Part shown: positions 35,853-44,223 of the stretch, piece after piece
Numbering within the stretch: position 1 is the first letter of the stretch
Layout of the letters: the number at the start of each line of letters is the position of its first letter
Origin: Lachnospiraceae bacterium
GTDB taxonomy: Bacteria > Bacillota > Clostridia > Lachnospirales > Lachnospiraceae
DNA: 50,093 nt
NCBI GenBank assembly: GCA_015057665.1
Contig: SVDY01000014.1
Location: forward strand, 1-50,093
Direction: 5' to 3'
Position numbers and translations under genes: made by a program
The notes under the pieces: model-generated
What the model was told of the DNA's origin: nothing
The model's database searches: none
What the model saw: the letters and a program-made list of their open reading frames with translations, nothing else

Positions 35853-36875
35853 ATGAGACTCAATAAGAAAATGAAAAAGTATTCTTTCAGAAATAAAAAA
35901 ACTGTAAAGCATATTGCAATTCTGATGTTGTCAATTCTCTTATTAACAGAACTTTGCGGATGCAGCCTGGCATCCAAAGAAGAAGGAGCGAAAGAATCCC
36001 GGGACGAGCTGATTGGAGCCATTGTAACAAAAGAACCTATTGAAAAGACTTACGCAGATTTTGAATGGTCGAAACCGGTAAATGCCAATACCTACCCGAC
36101 CCGGATTACATTTGAAGGGATTACAGGACAGTTCTTCTATGCTTATGAATCAAAAATGAGCGGACAGGATGAGAAATCTTCTTTCTGGGATAAAGGGGAT
36201 CATATTCAAACCGCAATTAATATGATCAATGAGGATGACAAACGGATTGTAAAACTAAAGGCGGATATTTTCTTTGTTGTTGAGAAACCGGGAGAGATTG
36301 TGAAGTTTTATTTAAATCCTGTCTACATGACTTCTGATAAAATGAAAATCTATGCCGCCCCGGGACAGGGAACGCCCGGAATCAAAGTCGATGGATTAAA
36401 GGGAATCACAATGGGGGACACTTTGTCTTTTAAAGAAGTGCATAAAAGAACATTACTTGATCAGACTACCATCGACAGCTTTGAAATAGAAGCAAATCTA
36501 TATCCAATGGACAAACCGCTCCACATCTGGCTTACCCATATGACAAAAGATCATCAGGTGATCAAAAAGGAAGAATACATTTCCGTCTATGACAGAACGA
36601 AAGATACAGGATATGAAGCCAATACAGAATACGGCAGTGTCCGCACGGAACCGGGAACAGCCTATATTCTTATGGAACAGGAACTATTAAAACCGAATGG
36701 CTCTACCGTGATAGAAAGACAAATTCTTGACTGGGACGGGTTCATGACAAATGACTGGGATGAAGAAGGCAGGGAATTTGAACGGAAAGCTACTTTGCTT
36801 GAGACATATTACATTGTGACGGAAGGTTATCTTGCCAAGGAGCTTGCTATCATTTGTTGGCCTTTGGAGGAGTGA
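35853..36875 (+). CDS. Lipoprotein of a tandem family, paralogue 2
   Basis: The 340-residue paralogue has lipobox LCGC (about residue 35, then SLASKEE). It shares the family segments RDELIGAIVTKEPIEKT, FYLNPVYMTSDKMKIY and ERQILDWDG. AGGAGG precedes a run of ATG codons; ATG 35853 has the best spacing. The 100 bp between paralogues 1 and 2 contain short repeats of GAGCAGAAAGAGAAC. No catalytic motif was recognised. A role in sensing or protecting the envelope is conceivable but not shown. Confidence 0.82.
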   Translation: MRLNKKMKKYSFRNKKTVKHIAILMLSILLLTELCGCSLASKEEGAKESRDELIGAIVTKEPIEKTYADFEWSKPVNANTYPTRITFEGITGQFFYAYESKMSGQDEKSSFWDKGDHIQTAINMINEDDKRIVKLKADIFFVVEKPGEIVKFYLNPVYMTSDKMKIYAAPGQGTPGIKVDGLKGITMGDTLSFKEVHKRTLLDQTTIDSFEIEANLYPMDKPLHIWLTHMTKDHQVIKKEEYISVYDRTKDTGYEANTEYGSVRTEPGTAYILMEQELLKPNGSTVIERQILDWDGFMTNDWDEEGREFERKATLLETYYIVTEGYLAKELAIICWPLEE

Positions 36876-36880
36876 GAAAA

Positions 36881-37801
36881 ATGAAAAAACAAGATAGAAA
36901 AGTGTTATCGGTTTTGTTTATAACTGTTCTTTGGCTGATTAGTCTTTGCGGCTGTACTCTTGCAGAGAAGGAAGCCGGTGGAGAACAGACAAAAGACAGG
37001 CTTATCGGAGGAATGGTCACAAGAGAAGCTGTGGCAGAAAAAACATTTGCAACGGTGGAAGCTCCCGGAGAAGAAGGATACCTGTGGGGGATGGACTTTG
37101 AAGGCGTAAAAGGGGAATGCTTTTTTTACCGTGAAGTGGAGCAGGAAGACGGCCAGATAGTTCTGTCCGGCCATAACGGAGCCGCTAATTTTGTTAAAAA
37201 GGAAGATGGAAATCAGGAGATAGAAGTGTCCGGCAGGTTTTATATCGCTCCCGTAGAAGGAGAAGAGGTAATGGAGATGCATTTGAATCCCCTTTATCAA
37301 ACAGAAGATGGCATGCTCTACATTATGCCGGGTCCCAGTGCTTCCCTGGGACTGGGAATGAATATGCCTGGTACTTCCAACAGCCTGACCGTTGATGAAG
37401 AGCGGAAAGAAACATTTGGCAGGAAAGAGCAGGCGGATAAGATTGCTGTCCGGGCAGACTTCGAAGTAGTATATGAGCCGGTAAGCTTAAGTTTCAGCCA
37501 ATTTAACAAAGAGAATGAATTCTTAAGGAAAGAAGAATACGATGCTAAGGATGTGCCGTTTGAATATCTGGCTTCTTCGGATGCAGAATATGTTATGCTG
37601 GAAATCGAGATGAAAAAGCCGGACGGAACTATTGTCTGCGAAAGACAAATCCACGAATGGGACGGCCAGATGATGGAATATACCAACAGCAGAGGCGAAG
37701 TCTATAAGCCTGAAAAAGAGACCAGCGTTTATTATTACCAGGCGAAGGATGATGGATTTATGGAAAAGAAGCTCTGTTTTATTAAATGGAGGCAAGAATA
37801 G
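36881..37801 (+). CDS. Lipoprotein of a tandem family, paralogue 3
   Basis: The 306-residue paralogue has lipobox LCGC (about residue 25, then TLAEKEA), and the shared segments KDRLIGGMVTREAVAEKT, MHLNPLYQTEDGMLY and ERQIHEWDGQ. ATG 36881 follows TGGAGGAG, five bases after the stop of paralogue 2. Sequence between the shared segments has diverged much more than the segments themselves, suggesting old duplication and separate specialisation. Repeat cluster B starts right after the stop codon. Confidence 0.82.
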   Translation: MKKQDRKVLSVLFITVLWLISLCGCTLAEKEAGGEQTKDRLIGGMVTREAVAEKTFATVEAPGEEGYLWGMDFEGVKGECFFYREVEQEDGQIVLSGHNGAANFVKKEDGNQEIEVSGRFYIAPVEGEEVMEMHLNPLYQTEDGMLYIMPGPSASLGLGMNMPGTSNSLTVDEERKETFGRKEQADKIAVRADFEVVYEPVSLSFSQFNKENEFLRKEEYDAKDVPFEYLASSDAEYVMLEIEMKKPDGTIVCERQIHEWDGQMMEYTNSRGEVYKPEKETSVYYYQAKDDGFMEKKLCFIKWRQE

Positions 37802-37802
37802 A

Positions 37803-38351
37803 GGGAAAGAAAAAGAGTGAGCCAGCACCCGGAAGCAGGAGGCAGAGGCAAGCTGAATGGAGCTTGTTGGGTGCGGGGGGCAAAAGAGTGAGCTGGTACC
37901 CGGAAGCAGGGGGCAGAGGCAAGCTGAATGGAGTTTGTTGGGTGCAGGGAACAAAAGAGTGAGCCAGTACCCGAGAAGGCTGGCGACGGACGGGTACTCA
38001 GGAAAGATTTTTTTATCAGTAGATTTGTCGGGTGAAAAATCTTAATTTTTGGCTTCAAAATCAGAGTTTTCCGGGTACAGTAGATACATTAATTTGTCAA
38101 TACCCGATGACGAGAGATTTCAGGAAAGCTACCGGGTACAGGGAACAAAAGAGTGAGTCTGCACCCGGTAGCAGTCGACAAAGGCTTGCATAATGTGACT
38201 TGGCGGTACAGGGAACAAAAGAGTGAGCCAGTACCCGGAAGCAGTTGACAGAGAATATAATGTAGGGCTGGTAGCAGACTTAGTAAGGCAAGTCGTGGTA
38301 CCAGCTCTGACTTTTTGTGAAGGCATTCAAAATGCATTGAAAATCATCTGA
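37803..38351 (+). repeat. Palindromic repeat cluster B
   Basis: The 700-bp gap between the lipoprotein operon and the thiol-ligase fusion is filled by about six units related to cluster A, at roughly 37805, 37867, 37930, 38070, 38132 and 38203. Arms vary as GGGTGC/GTACCC, GGGTAC/GCACCC and GGGTAC/GTACCC, which keeps pairing at RNA level through G-U pairs. The loop AGGGAACAAAAGAGTG is nearly constant. The cluster ends in the same 91-bp block as A (38261-38351), with hairpin and TGACTTTTT tail. Confidence 0.85.
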
Positions 38352-38365
38352 GAAAAATTGGACCG

Positions 38366-38394
38366 TTGACGCATTCCCTTTCTTTATTTAAAAT
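38366..38394 (+). promoter_or_regulatory. Promoter of the thiol-ligase fusion gene
   Basis: TTGACG (38366-38371) and TAAAAT (38389-38394) are 17 bp apart, directly downstream of repeat cluster B. Confidence 0.7.
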
Positions 38395-38501
38395 AGACAG
38401 TAGCGATAGATAATGATGTGAAACGAAAAGGTGCAAGAAAATTTGATGCCATATATGTTTTCTCTCATGAATCGAAATCAATTAAGAAAGAAGTGACCAA
38501 C

Positions 38502-41207
38502 ATGACTAATATAGAAAAAATCTGTGCCTATTTTCAGGCAGGATGCAACGAAAAGAAAGCCATTGGTATGGAACTGGAGCATTTTGTCTGCGATGAAAAT
38601 GAGCGACTGGCCTCCTACGAGACAATCTGTGAATTGTTAAAAGAAGCCGAAGGACCATCAGAAGGCACGCTTTATCTGGAACACGGACATATTTTTGGCC
38701 TTCAGTGCAAAGAATACGCCCTTACGTTAGAGCCGGCAGGACAGCTTGAAATCAGCATGGATCCTCAGGAGAGAATCTCAGAAATCGAGAGAATCTATAC
38801 AGGATTCCGCAGAATCTGGGATGAGCTTCTTAAGAAAAAGGGCCTTCATTTCGTGCAAAAGGGAGTGTATCCATTGGTGGAAAATGGAGAAGTTGATCCG
38901 GAGGATATTCCTTTAATTCCAAAAAAACGTTACGAATATATGGACCGCTATTTTAAACAGACCGGAAACCATGGAGCTTACATGATGAGAGCTACTGCGT
39001 CTACCCAGGTGTCTGTAGATTACAGCAGCGAGGATGATGCAAGAAGAAAAATGAGAATTCTGAACAGACTCTCTCCGTTTCTCTCTCTTTTTATGGAGAA
39101 TCAGTCCGGTCTTGGAAGAAAGAAAGGCTTTGAAAAACATCTTCTCCGTACTCAGATTTGGAACGATGTGGATCCGGACCGCTGCGGATATTTCCCGGGA
39201 AGCTTACATAGAAAGTATAAGTTTCCACAGTATGCAGAGTATGTCTATGAGAAGCCGATGATTTTCTTAAAGACTCCGGGACAGGAACTGGAAGTAAAAG
39301 AAAAGTCTGCAAAAGATATCTGCATAGAAGCAGCAAAGGACATGCCGCAGGAAACTGTGGAAACAGCAAAGGACATGCCGCAGGAAAACAGTGAAGCAGA
39401 AATCACTTTCACAGACCATATGTTATCCATGTTCTTCCCACACGTAAGATTGAAAAAATATGTAGAACTTCGTACCGGAGACAGTGTGCCGATTGAGCGA
39501 GCCTTAGGCTATGCGGCTCTGATGAAAGGTCTTCTCTACGGGGAAGGCAATATGGATATTCTGGACGTTATCTTCCAGGAAATCGACAGAGTGGAACAGA
39601 TAAAGGAAGCGGAAGCTGCCATTATGAAAGATGGATATTATGCAGAGGCATATGGGGAACCGGTAGTGAACCAGCTTCACATGATCTGCGAATTTGCCAT
39701 GATGGGACTCGACGAGGAAGAGCAGGAATACTTAAAAAAATCCATGCCTCTTCCAATCTTGGAATATGAATATCGAAAAGACATCGAAAAAGACATGAGA
39801 GGACATGCAGCGACTGCCCAGGAAGCCAAACAGTATGTACTCAATTCTACTGCTAAGTATCACAACAGAGTGCCCAGATCCATGTACATTCCAAAGCTTT
39901 TTACAAAGAAGGAAGTAGAGATCTGTGATGAACTGATAGGTACTCTTTTTGACATTTTCAAAAAAGTCATGAAAGAATACAAGGAGAATCCGGAATACAG
40001 AAAGCTTTTTGGATTTGACGAGCGGATGGAAGAGCTGATTCTAAAAGAAGAGGCTTATTCCACAGAAGTTCCTATGGCGAGAATCGACATTTTCTATGAG
40101 GAAGAGACGGGAGAATTTAAGTTCTGCGAATTTAACACAGACGGAACAAGTGCCATGAACGAGGACAGAGAGCTTAACAATGCTATGAAACTGACCAAAG
40201 CATATGAGGCATTTACAAAGAATCATAAAATTGAGACCTTTGAATTGTTTGACAGTTGGGTGGAAGAGTTTGCGGCAATCTATGATGAATACGTGAAAAA
40301 GTATGGAAGAGCAGCCTGTGCAGCAAAATCTTTAGACGGAGAGGAAGCACCAAATGCAGCAAAGAACCCTGCTGACGAAAAAATGTCAAATACAGCTAAG
40401 ACTTTTGACAGGAGCAAAATTCCTACCGTGGCAATCGTGGACTTCTTAGAACATGCAACCTACAGTGAATTTGAAGTATTCAAAGAACGATTCGAAGCCC
40501 ATGGCATGCCATGCGTCATCTGTGACGTGCGGAATATCAGCTGGGACGGAGAACACTGTTACACACCGGAAGGTGTGCGGATCGACGCTATCTACAGAAG
40601 GGCGGTGACTTCCGATATTCTCAGTCATTATGATGAGGTACAGGGACTCATCGAAGCAGTAAAATGTAACGGTGTCTGCTTAGTCGGTGAATTCCGCACT
40701 CAGATCGTGCACAACAAGATTTTATACAAAGTACTACACTTGCCGGAGACTATGAAACTTCTGACAGAAAATGAGAGAAGATATGTAAAAGCCCATGTGC
40801 CATATACCGTATCTCTCACAAAAGAGTTATTAGAAACAAATGCAGCATTAAAGGAAGAAGTCTATGCAGGCAAAAACGGCTGGATCATTAAGCCGGAAGA
40901 TTCCTATGGTTCCTACGGCGTTCACGCAGGAGTGGAATGTAAAACTGCCGAGGAATGGATCGGTTTTGTAGAAGAAGCACTGGACAAAGGTTACATCCTT
41001 CAGGAATTCTGCACTCCGTACCGTCTGCCAAATGTGGACCTGTTAAATGAAAAGCCGGAGCTTCGCAAATGGTGTACTACAAGTAACCTGACCGGAATCT
41101 TTGTATATAATGGCAGGATGAAAGGGTTATATTCCAGAACCTCATTTAGCGACATCATTTCCACACAGTACAGTGAAATGTCCAGTGCGACCATAATCGT
41201 AGAGTAA
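38502..41207 (+). CDS. Fusion: GCS2-type glutamate-cysteine ligase + glutathionylspermidine-synthase-like ATP-grasp
   Basis: The 901-residue protein joins two ATP-dependent ligases. Part 1 (about 1-420) is a GCS2/EgtA-like gamma-glutamyl ligase: AIGMELEHFV, LTLEPAGQLEISMDP, RYEYMDRYF and MMRATASTQVSVDY. Part 2 (about 440-901) matches the glutathionylspermidine synthase fold: ARIDIFYEEETGEFKFCEFN, NTDGTSAMNEDREL and an ATP-binding IIKPEDSYGSYGVHAG. Classic bifunctional GshF joins different domain types. Two low-complexity linkers are inserted; one contains a 10-residue tandem repeat (AKDMPQE twice, near 39335-39390). The product may be a gamma-Glu-Cys-type thiol peptide; the second substrate is unknown. 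ATG 38502 is preferred to GTG 38418 because homology starts there. Confidence 0.83.
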   Translation: MTNIEKICAYFQAGCNEKKAIGMELEHFVCDENERLASYETICELLKEAEGPSEGTLYLEHGHIFGLQCKEYALTLEPAGQLEISMDPQERISEIERIYTGFRRIWDELLKKKGLHFVQKGVYPLVENGEVDPEDIPLIPKKRYEYMDRYFKQTGNHGAYMMRATASTQVSVDYSSEDDARRKMRILNRLSPFLSLFMENQSGLGRKKGFEKHLLRTQIWNDVDPDRCGYFPGSLHRKYKFPQYAEYVYEKPMIFLKTPGQELEVKEKSAKDICIEAAKDMPQETVETAKDMPQENSEAEITFTDHMLSMFFPHVRLKKYVELRTGDSVPIERALGYAALMKGLLYGEGNMDILDVIFQEIDRVEQIKEAEAAIMKDGYYAEAYGEPVVNQLHMICEFAMMGLDEEEQEYLKKSMPLPILEYEYRKDIEKDMRGHAATAQEAKQYVLNSTAKYHNRVPRSMYIPKLFTKKEVEICDELIGTLFDIFKKVMKEYKENPEYRKLFGFDERMEELILKEEAYSTEVPMARIDIFYEEETGEFKFCEFNTDGTSAMNEDRELNNAMKLTKAYEAFTKNHKIETFELFDSWVEEFAAIYDEYVKKYGRAACAAKSLDGEEAPNAAKNPADEKMSNTAKTFDRSKIPTVAIVDFLEHATYSEFEVFKERFEAHGMPCVICDVRNISWDGEHCYTPEGVRIDAIYRRAVTSDILSHYDEVQGLIEAVKCNGVCLVGEFRTQIVHNKILYKVLHLPETMKLLTENERRYVKAHVPYTVSLTKELLETNAALKEEVYAGKNGWIIKPEDSYGSYGVHAGVECKTAEEWIGFVEEALDKGYILQEFCTPYRLPNVDLLNEKPELRKWCTTSNLTGIFVYNGRMKGLYSRTSFSDIISTQYSEMSSATIIVE

Positions 41208-41317
41208 AAAAGCAAATTCAAGTCTTGTCCATGAGGCTTGGCCCCTGAGTCGATCAGACGGCTGATACTTTAAATCATCATTTTTGTGATTTTTTCTGGC
41301 TTTAGAACATTTTTTAC

Positions 41318-41515
41318 TTGACGTAAAACAGAAATGGTTGTTAATATAGGAAAAGATATGAGGGAGTAGTTCACACTATTCTGATTAGGAACAACAGTTT
41401 CTGATGTAGTGTTATATATCACGTCATCACATTCTGCATTTGGCGGAATCGGGATATATACTGAGATAAGAACGAGACTTTTATCGCGTAACTGCGGTAG
41501 AAGTCTCTTTTTTTA
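41318..41515 (+). promoter_or_regulatory. Promoter and yybP-ykoY (Mn2+) riboswitch with overlapping terminator
   Basis: A promoter (TTGACG 41318, TAATAT 41342) precedes an RNA with yybP-ykoY features: AGGGAGTAG (41361-41369), a P2 arm (CACTA/TAGTG), a P3 arm with internal loop ACGTCATCAC (41421-41430) opposite CGG, and a closing segment ACGAGACTTTT that pairs with AAAAG near 41351. The same GAGACTT (41474-41480) is the 5' arm of a terminator whose 3' arm is AAGTCTC (41501-41507) with eight T. Ligand binding would free the downstream gene from termination. The match is from memory of the consensus. Confidence 0.72.
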
Positions 41516-41690
41516 TGTCATAGAAAATCCTCTGAATTTCCAATGACATAAAAAAACACTACCGTGCAGGATGCACATGCCGCGCCAGTGGAAATTTGGC
41601 TGCAATGCAGCCGCGCGGCAGCGCAGTGTCTCGCAGGCGAGACACTTTCTTGTGTCATAGAAAATTCTCTGAATTTCCGGTGGCATAATA
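41513..41690 (+). repeat. Dispersed structured repeat, copy 2
   Basis: The core 41550-41641 matches copy 1 (1445-1536). Its upstream hairpin has arms TTATGTCAT (41513-41521) and ATGACATAA (41543-41551). A near copy of the hairpin interior, AGAAAATYCTCTGAATTTCC, recurs after the core (41520-41540 and 41658-41678), so the core is bracketed by direct repeats. It sits between the riboswitch terminator and the antiporter start. Confidence 0.8.
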
Positions 41691-41710
41691 AATTTTTAGG
41701 AGGGAAAAAG

Positions 41711-42670
41711 ATGAACTTAATTTTACAGTTAGTGTTATTGGTTCTTGGTTTTACCATGCTGGTAAAAGGTGCCGACTGGTTTGTAGAAGGTGCATCCGGA
41801 CTTGCTGAGAAGTTTGGCATTCCGCAGCTTGTCATCGGTCTTACCATAGTGGCCATGGGAACCAGTATGCCGGAGGCGGCGGTAAGTATTGCGGCTGCCT
41901 TAAAAGGAAGCGCAGATATTACCATTGGTAATGTTGTGGGAAGTAACATTTTAAATGTATTTATGATTCTTGGATTGACTGCAGTAGTAACAAAGGTGGC
42001 AGTTGGTGCAACTACGATTAAATATGAGATTCCATTTGTCATTCTCATTACCATTGTGATGATGATTCTTGGAAGCACCGGCGGCGAGATTGCATTTGCA
42101 GAAGGTGTTTCTTTATGGCTGTTTTTTATCGGATACCTGATTTATCTTTTAAAAATGTCTGTGGATCAGAGAAATGAGTCAGGCGACGAGGCACTTGAGG
42201 AGGCAGAAGCACCGGAAGAGGAAAAACCTTTGTGGAAGCTTCTTGTTGCCATTGTTGTTGGTGCAGTACTGATTGTATGGGGCAGTGATATCAGTGTAGA
42301 AGCAGCAAGTGAGATTGCAAGAATGTTTGGTCTCAGCGAACGACTGATCGGTCTCACCATTGTTGCCTTTGGTACATCTTTACCGGAACTTGTAACATCC
42401 GTTGCTGCTGCCACGAAAGGAAAGGCTGATATTGCGATTGGAAATATCGTGGGAAGCAACATTTTCAACATTCTGTTTGTAGTTGGTACAACTGCTCTTG
42501 TTACACCGGTTACTTTTGCATCTAAATTCATGATTGACGCGGCTGTTTCTGCTGCGGCAGTAGGTCTTTTATGGTTATGTGTATTTAAAAAACAACATCT
42601 GGACCGAAAAGACGGCGTAATCTTCTTACTTGGATATGCAGCATATTTTGTATATCTTCTAATCGGATAA
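41711..42670 (+). CDS. CaCA-family cation antiporter (YrbG-like)
   Basis: The 319-residue membrane protein has ten helices in two inverted halves, each with the alpha-repeat of Ca2+/cation antiporters: VAMGTSMPEAAVSIAAALKG with GNVVGSNILNVFMILG, and VAFGTSLPELVTSVAAATKG with GNIVGSNIFNILFVVG. An acidic cytoplasmic loop (about 150-180) links them. Family members export Ca2+ (or another divalent cation) in exchange for Na+ or H+. ATG 41711 has GGAGGG. The Mn2+-type riboswitch upstream suggests that Mn2+ is a physiological substrate or signal (inference). Confidence 0.92.
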   Translation: MNLILQLVLLVLGFTMLVKGADWFVEGASGLAEKFGIPQLVIGLTIVAMGTSMPEAAVSIAAALKGSADITIGNVVGSNILNVFMILGLTAVVTKVAVGATTIKYEIPFVILITIVMMILGSTGGEIAFAEGVSLWLFFIGYLIYLLKMSVDQRNESGDEALEEAEAPEEEKPLWKLLVAIVVGAVLIVWGSDISVEAASEIARMFGLSERLIGLTIVAFGTSLPELVTSVAAATKGKADIAIGNIVGSNIFNILFVVGTTALVTPVTFASKFMIDAAVSAAAVGLLWLCVFKKQHLDRKDGVIFLLGYAAYFVYLLIG

Positions 42671-42704
42671 AAATGAGAAAGGTTTTGCAAATGTGAAAAA
42701 TTCG

Positions 42705-42737
42705 GAGCCGCCATATCATATGATATGCGGCTCTTTT
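42705..42737 (+). terminator. Intrinsic terminator after the antiporter gene
   Basis: GAGCCGC (42705) and GCGGCTC (42727-42733) enclose the self-complementary ATATCATATGATAT, with TTTT following. Confidence 0.85.
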
Positions 42738-42799
42738 CTATTGGACAAATCTGTGCTATACTAAAAGTTACGAAAAATCATACGAGAGAGAAGGATATT

Positions 42800-44161
42800 A
42801 TGAAAAAACTATACGTAAAAGATGGGCAGTTTTACAAAAATGTTGCTGCCATCTCTGTTCCTATCGCCCTTCAGAGTTTAATTACTACAGGGGTCAACAT
42901 GATGGATACGATTATGATTGGTTCCGTTGGACAGACACAGCTCTCTGCAGTATCTCTTGCCAACCAGTTTATCAACGTATTCCATATTTTCTGTATGGGT
43001 ATCGGTATGGGAGCATCCGTACTGGTGGCGCGGTATTATGGGATGAAGGATCAGAAGTCACTTAGGAATACAGTTGTCATTATGGTCAGATTAAGTATTG
43101 CCATGGCTGCCTTGTTCTGTCTGCTGACTGCCCTGTTCCCGGAACAGATTATGAGAATCTATACAGTGGAAGATCCAATCATCCATCACGGAATTCTTTA
43201 TTTGAACTGGTCTGTTGTGACCTATTTCCTGCTTGGCATGTCAGTTACCTGTACCATCGTTCTTCGCTGTGTTGGAAAGGCGAAGATGCCTCTTTATACA
43301 TCCATTGCGGCATTTTTCATCAACGTGGGTGCCAACTATATCTTTATCTTTGGTAAATTCGGGGCACCTAGAATGGAAGCAGCCGGTGCGGCACTTGGAA
43401 CTCTCATTGCCCGTATCTTTGAATTTTCCATGATCTGCGGATATCTGTTCTTGAAAGAGGAAGCAATCGGTATTCGGGTGAAGCATTTATTTGATAAAGT
43501 CGGTGAACTCTGGAGAGAATATATCCGTATGAGTATTCCGGTTCTTATCAGTGACGGAATCCTTGCTTTTGGCAACAATTCTGTGGCTATGGTAATCGGA
43601 AGACTTGGTGAAAGTTTTGTGGCAGCCAATGCCATTACCACTGTAACCCAGCAGTTAAGTTCTGTTGTAATTCAGGGCTTCTCCCAGGCGGGAGCTATTG
43701 TGACCGGTCAGACCCTCGGACAGGGAGAAAAAGAAAAGGCAGAAGATCAGGCCTATGCTTTTCTCGGCCTTGGTATTCTGTTTGGGCTCATTGCGGCAGC
43801 CATCATTATGATCATTGCCGGCCCGATGATCAATGCGTACAACATTACACCGGAGACGAAAGAGATTGCATGGGAACTGATGTGGTCCATCAGTGTTATC
43901 GTTGTATTCCAGTCCATGAACAACATTATGACAAAAGGGGTGCTTCGTGGCGGCGGAGACACCAAGATGCTCATGCTGGCAGATAATATCTTTCTCTGGG
44001 TGGCATCTGTTCCTCTTGGAATTCTTGCCGGACTTGTACTTCACTGGCCGGCATTCTGGATCTATTTTTGTTTGAAGATTGATAACCTGTTGAAGGCGGT
44101 CTGGTGTGTCATCAGGCTTAACAGCGGGAAATGGATTAAGAAAATTAAATCATTTGCATAA
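42800..44161 (+). CDS. MATE-family efflux transporter
   Basis: The 453-residue protein has twelve hydrophobic segments in two halves: SVPIALQSLITTGVNMMDTIMIG at the start of half one (landmarks SVPIALQSL and MMDTIMIG), VLVARYYGMKD, and SQAGAIVTGQTLGQGE in half two. It differs from the gene at 26379 and represents another MATE branch. ATG 42800 follows GAGAAGGA; the frame upstream to 42725 overlaps the terminator and is not coding. The 3' end leads into a bidirectional terminator. Substrate is unknown. Confidence 0.92.
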   Translation: MKKLYVKDGQFYKNVAAISVPIALQSLITTGVNMMDTIMIGSVGQTQLSAVSLANQFINVFHIFCMGIGMGASVLVARYYGMKDQKSLRNTVVIMVRLSIAMAALFCLLTALFPEQIMRIYTVEDPIIHHGILYLNWSVVTYFLLGMSVTCTIVLRCVGKAKMPLYTSIAAFFINVGANYIFIFGKFGAPRMEAAGAALGTLIARIFEFSMICGYLFLKEEAIGIRVKHLFDKVGELWREYIRMSIPVLISDGILAFGNNSVAMVIGRLGESFVAANAITTVTQQLSSVVIQGFSQAGAIVTGQTLGQGEKEKAEDQAYAFLGLGILFGLIAAAIIMIIAGPMINAYNITPETKEIAWELMWSISVIVVFQSMNNIMTKGVLRGGGDTKMLMLADNIFLWVASVPLGILAGLVLHWPAFWIYFCLKIDNLLKAVWCVIRLNSGKWIKKIKSFA

Positions 44162-44223
44162 AAAAGGACCCCGCGTGCAATCTCATTCAGTTAATGATGA
44201 TATTGCACGCAGGGGTCCTTTTT
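44161..44223. terminator. Bidirectional terminator with long stem
   Basis: AAAAAGGACCCC and GGGGTCCTTTTT close the stem, extended by GCGTGCAAT/ATTGCACGC. It ends the MATE gene (+) and the DtxR-type gene (-). Confidence 0.9.

Noticed and set aside
33013..38351. Possible CRISPR array
   Set aside because: Units are 60-75 bp apart with spacers that are themselves related; there are no unique spacers and no cas genes.
33013..38351. Integrative element with attL/attR
   Set aside because: Direct repeats are present, but there is no integrase, no tRNA target and no mobility gene between them; kept only as a repeat-bracketed segment.
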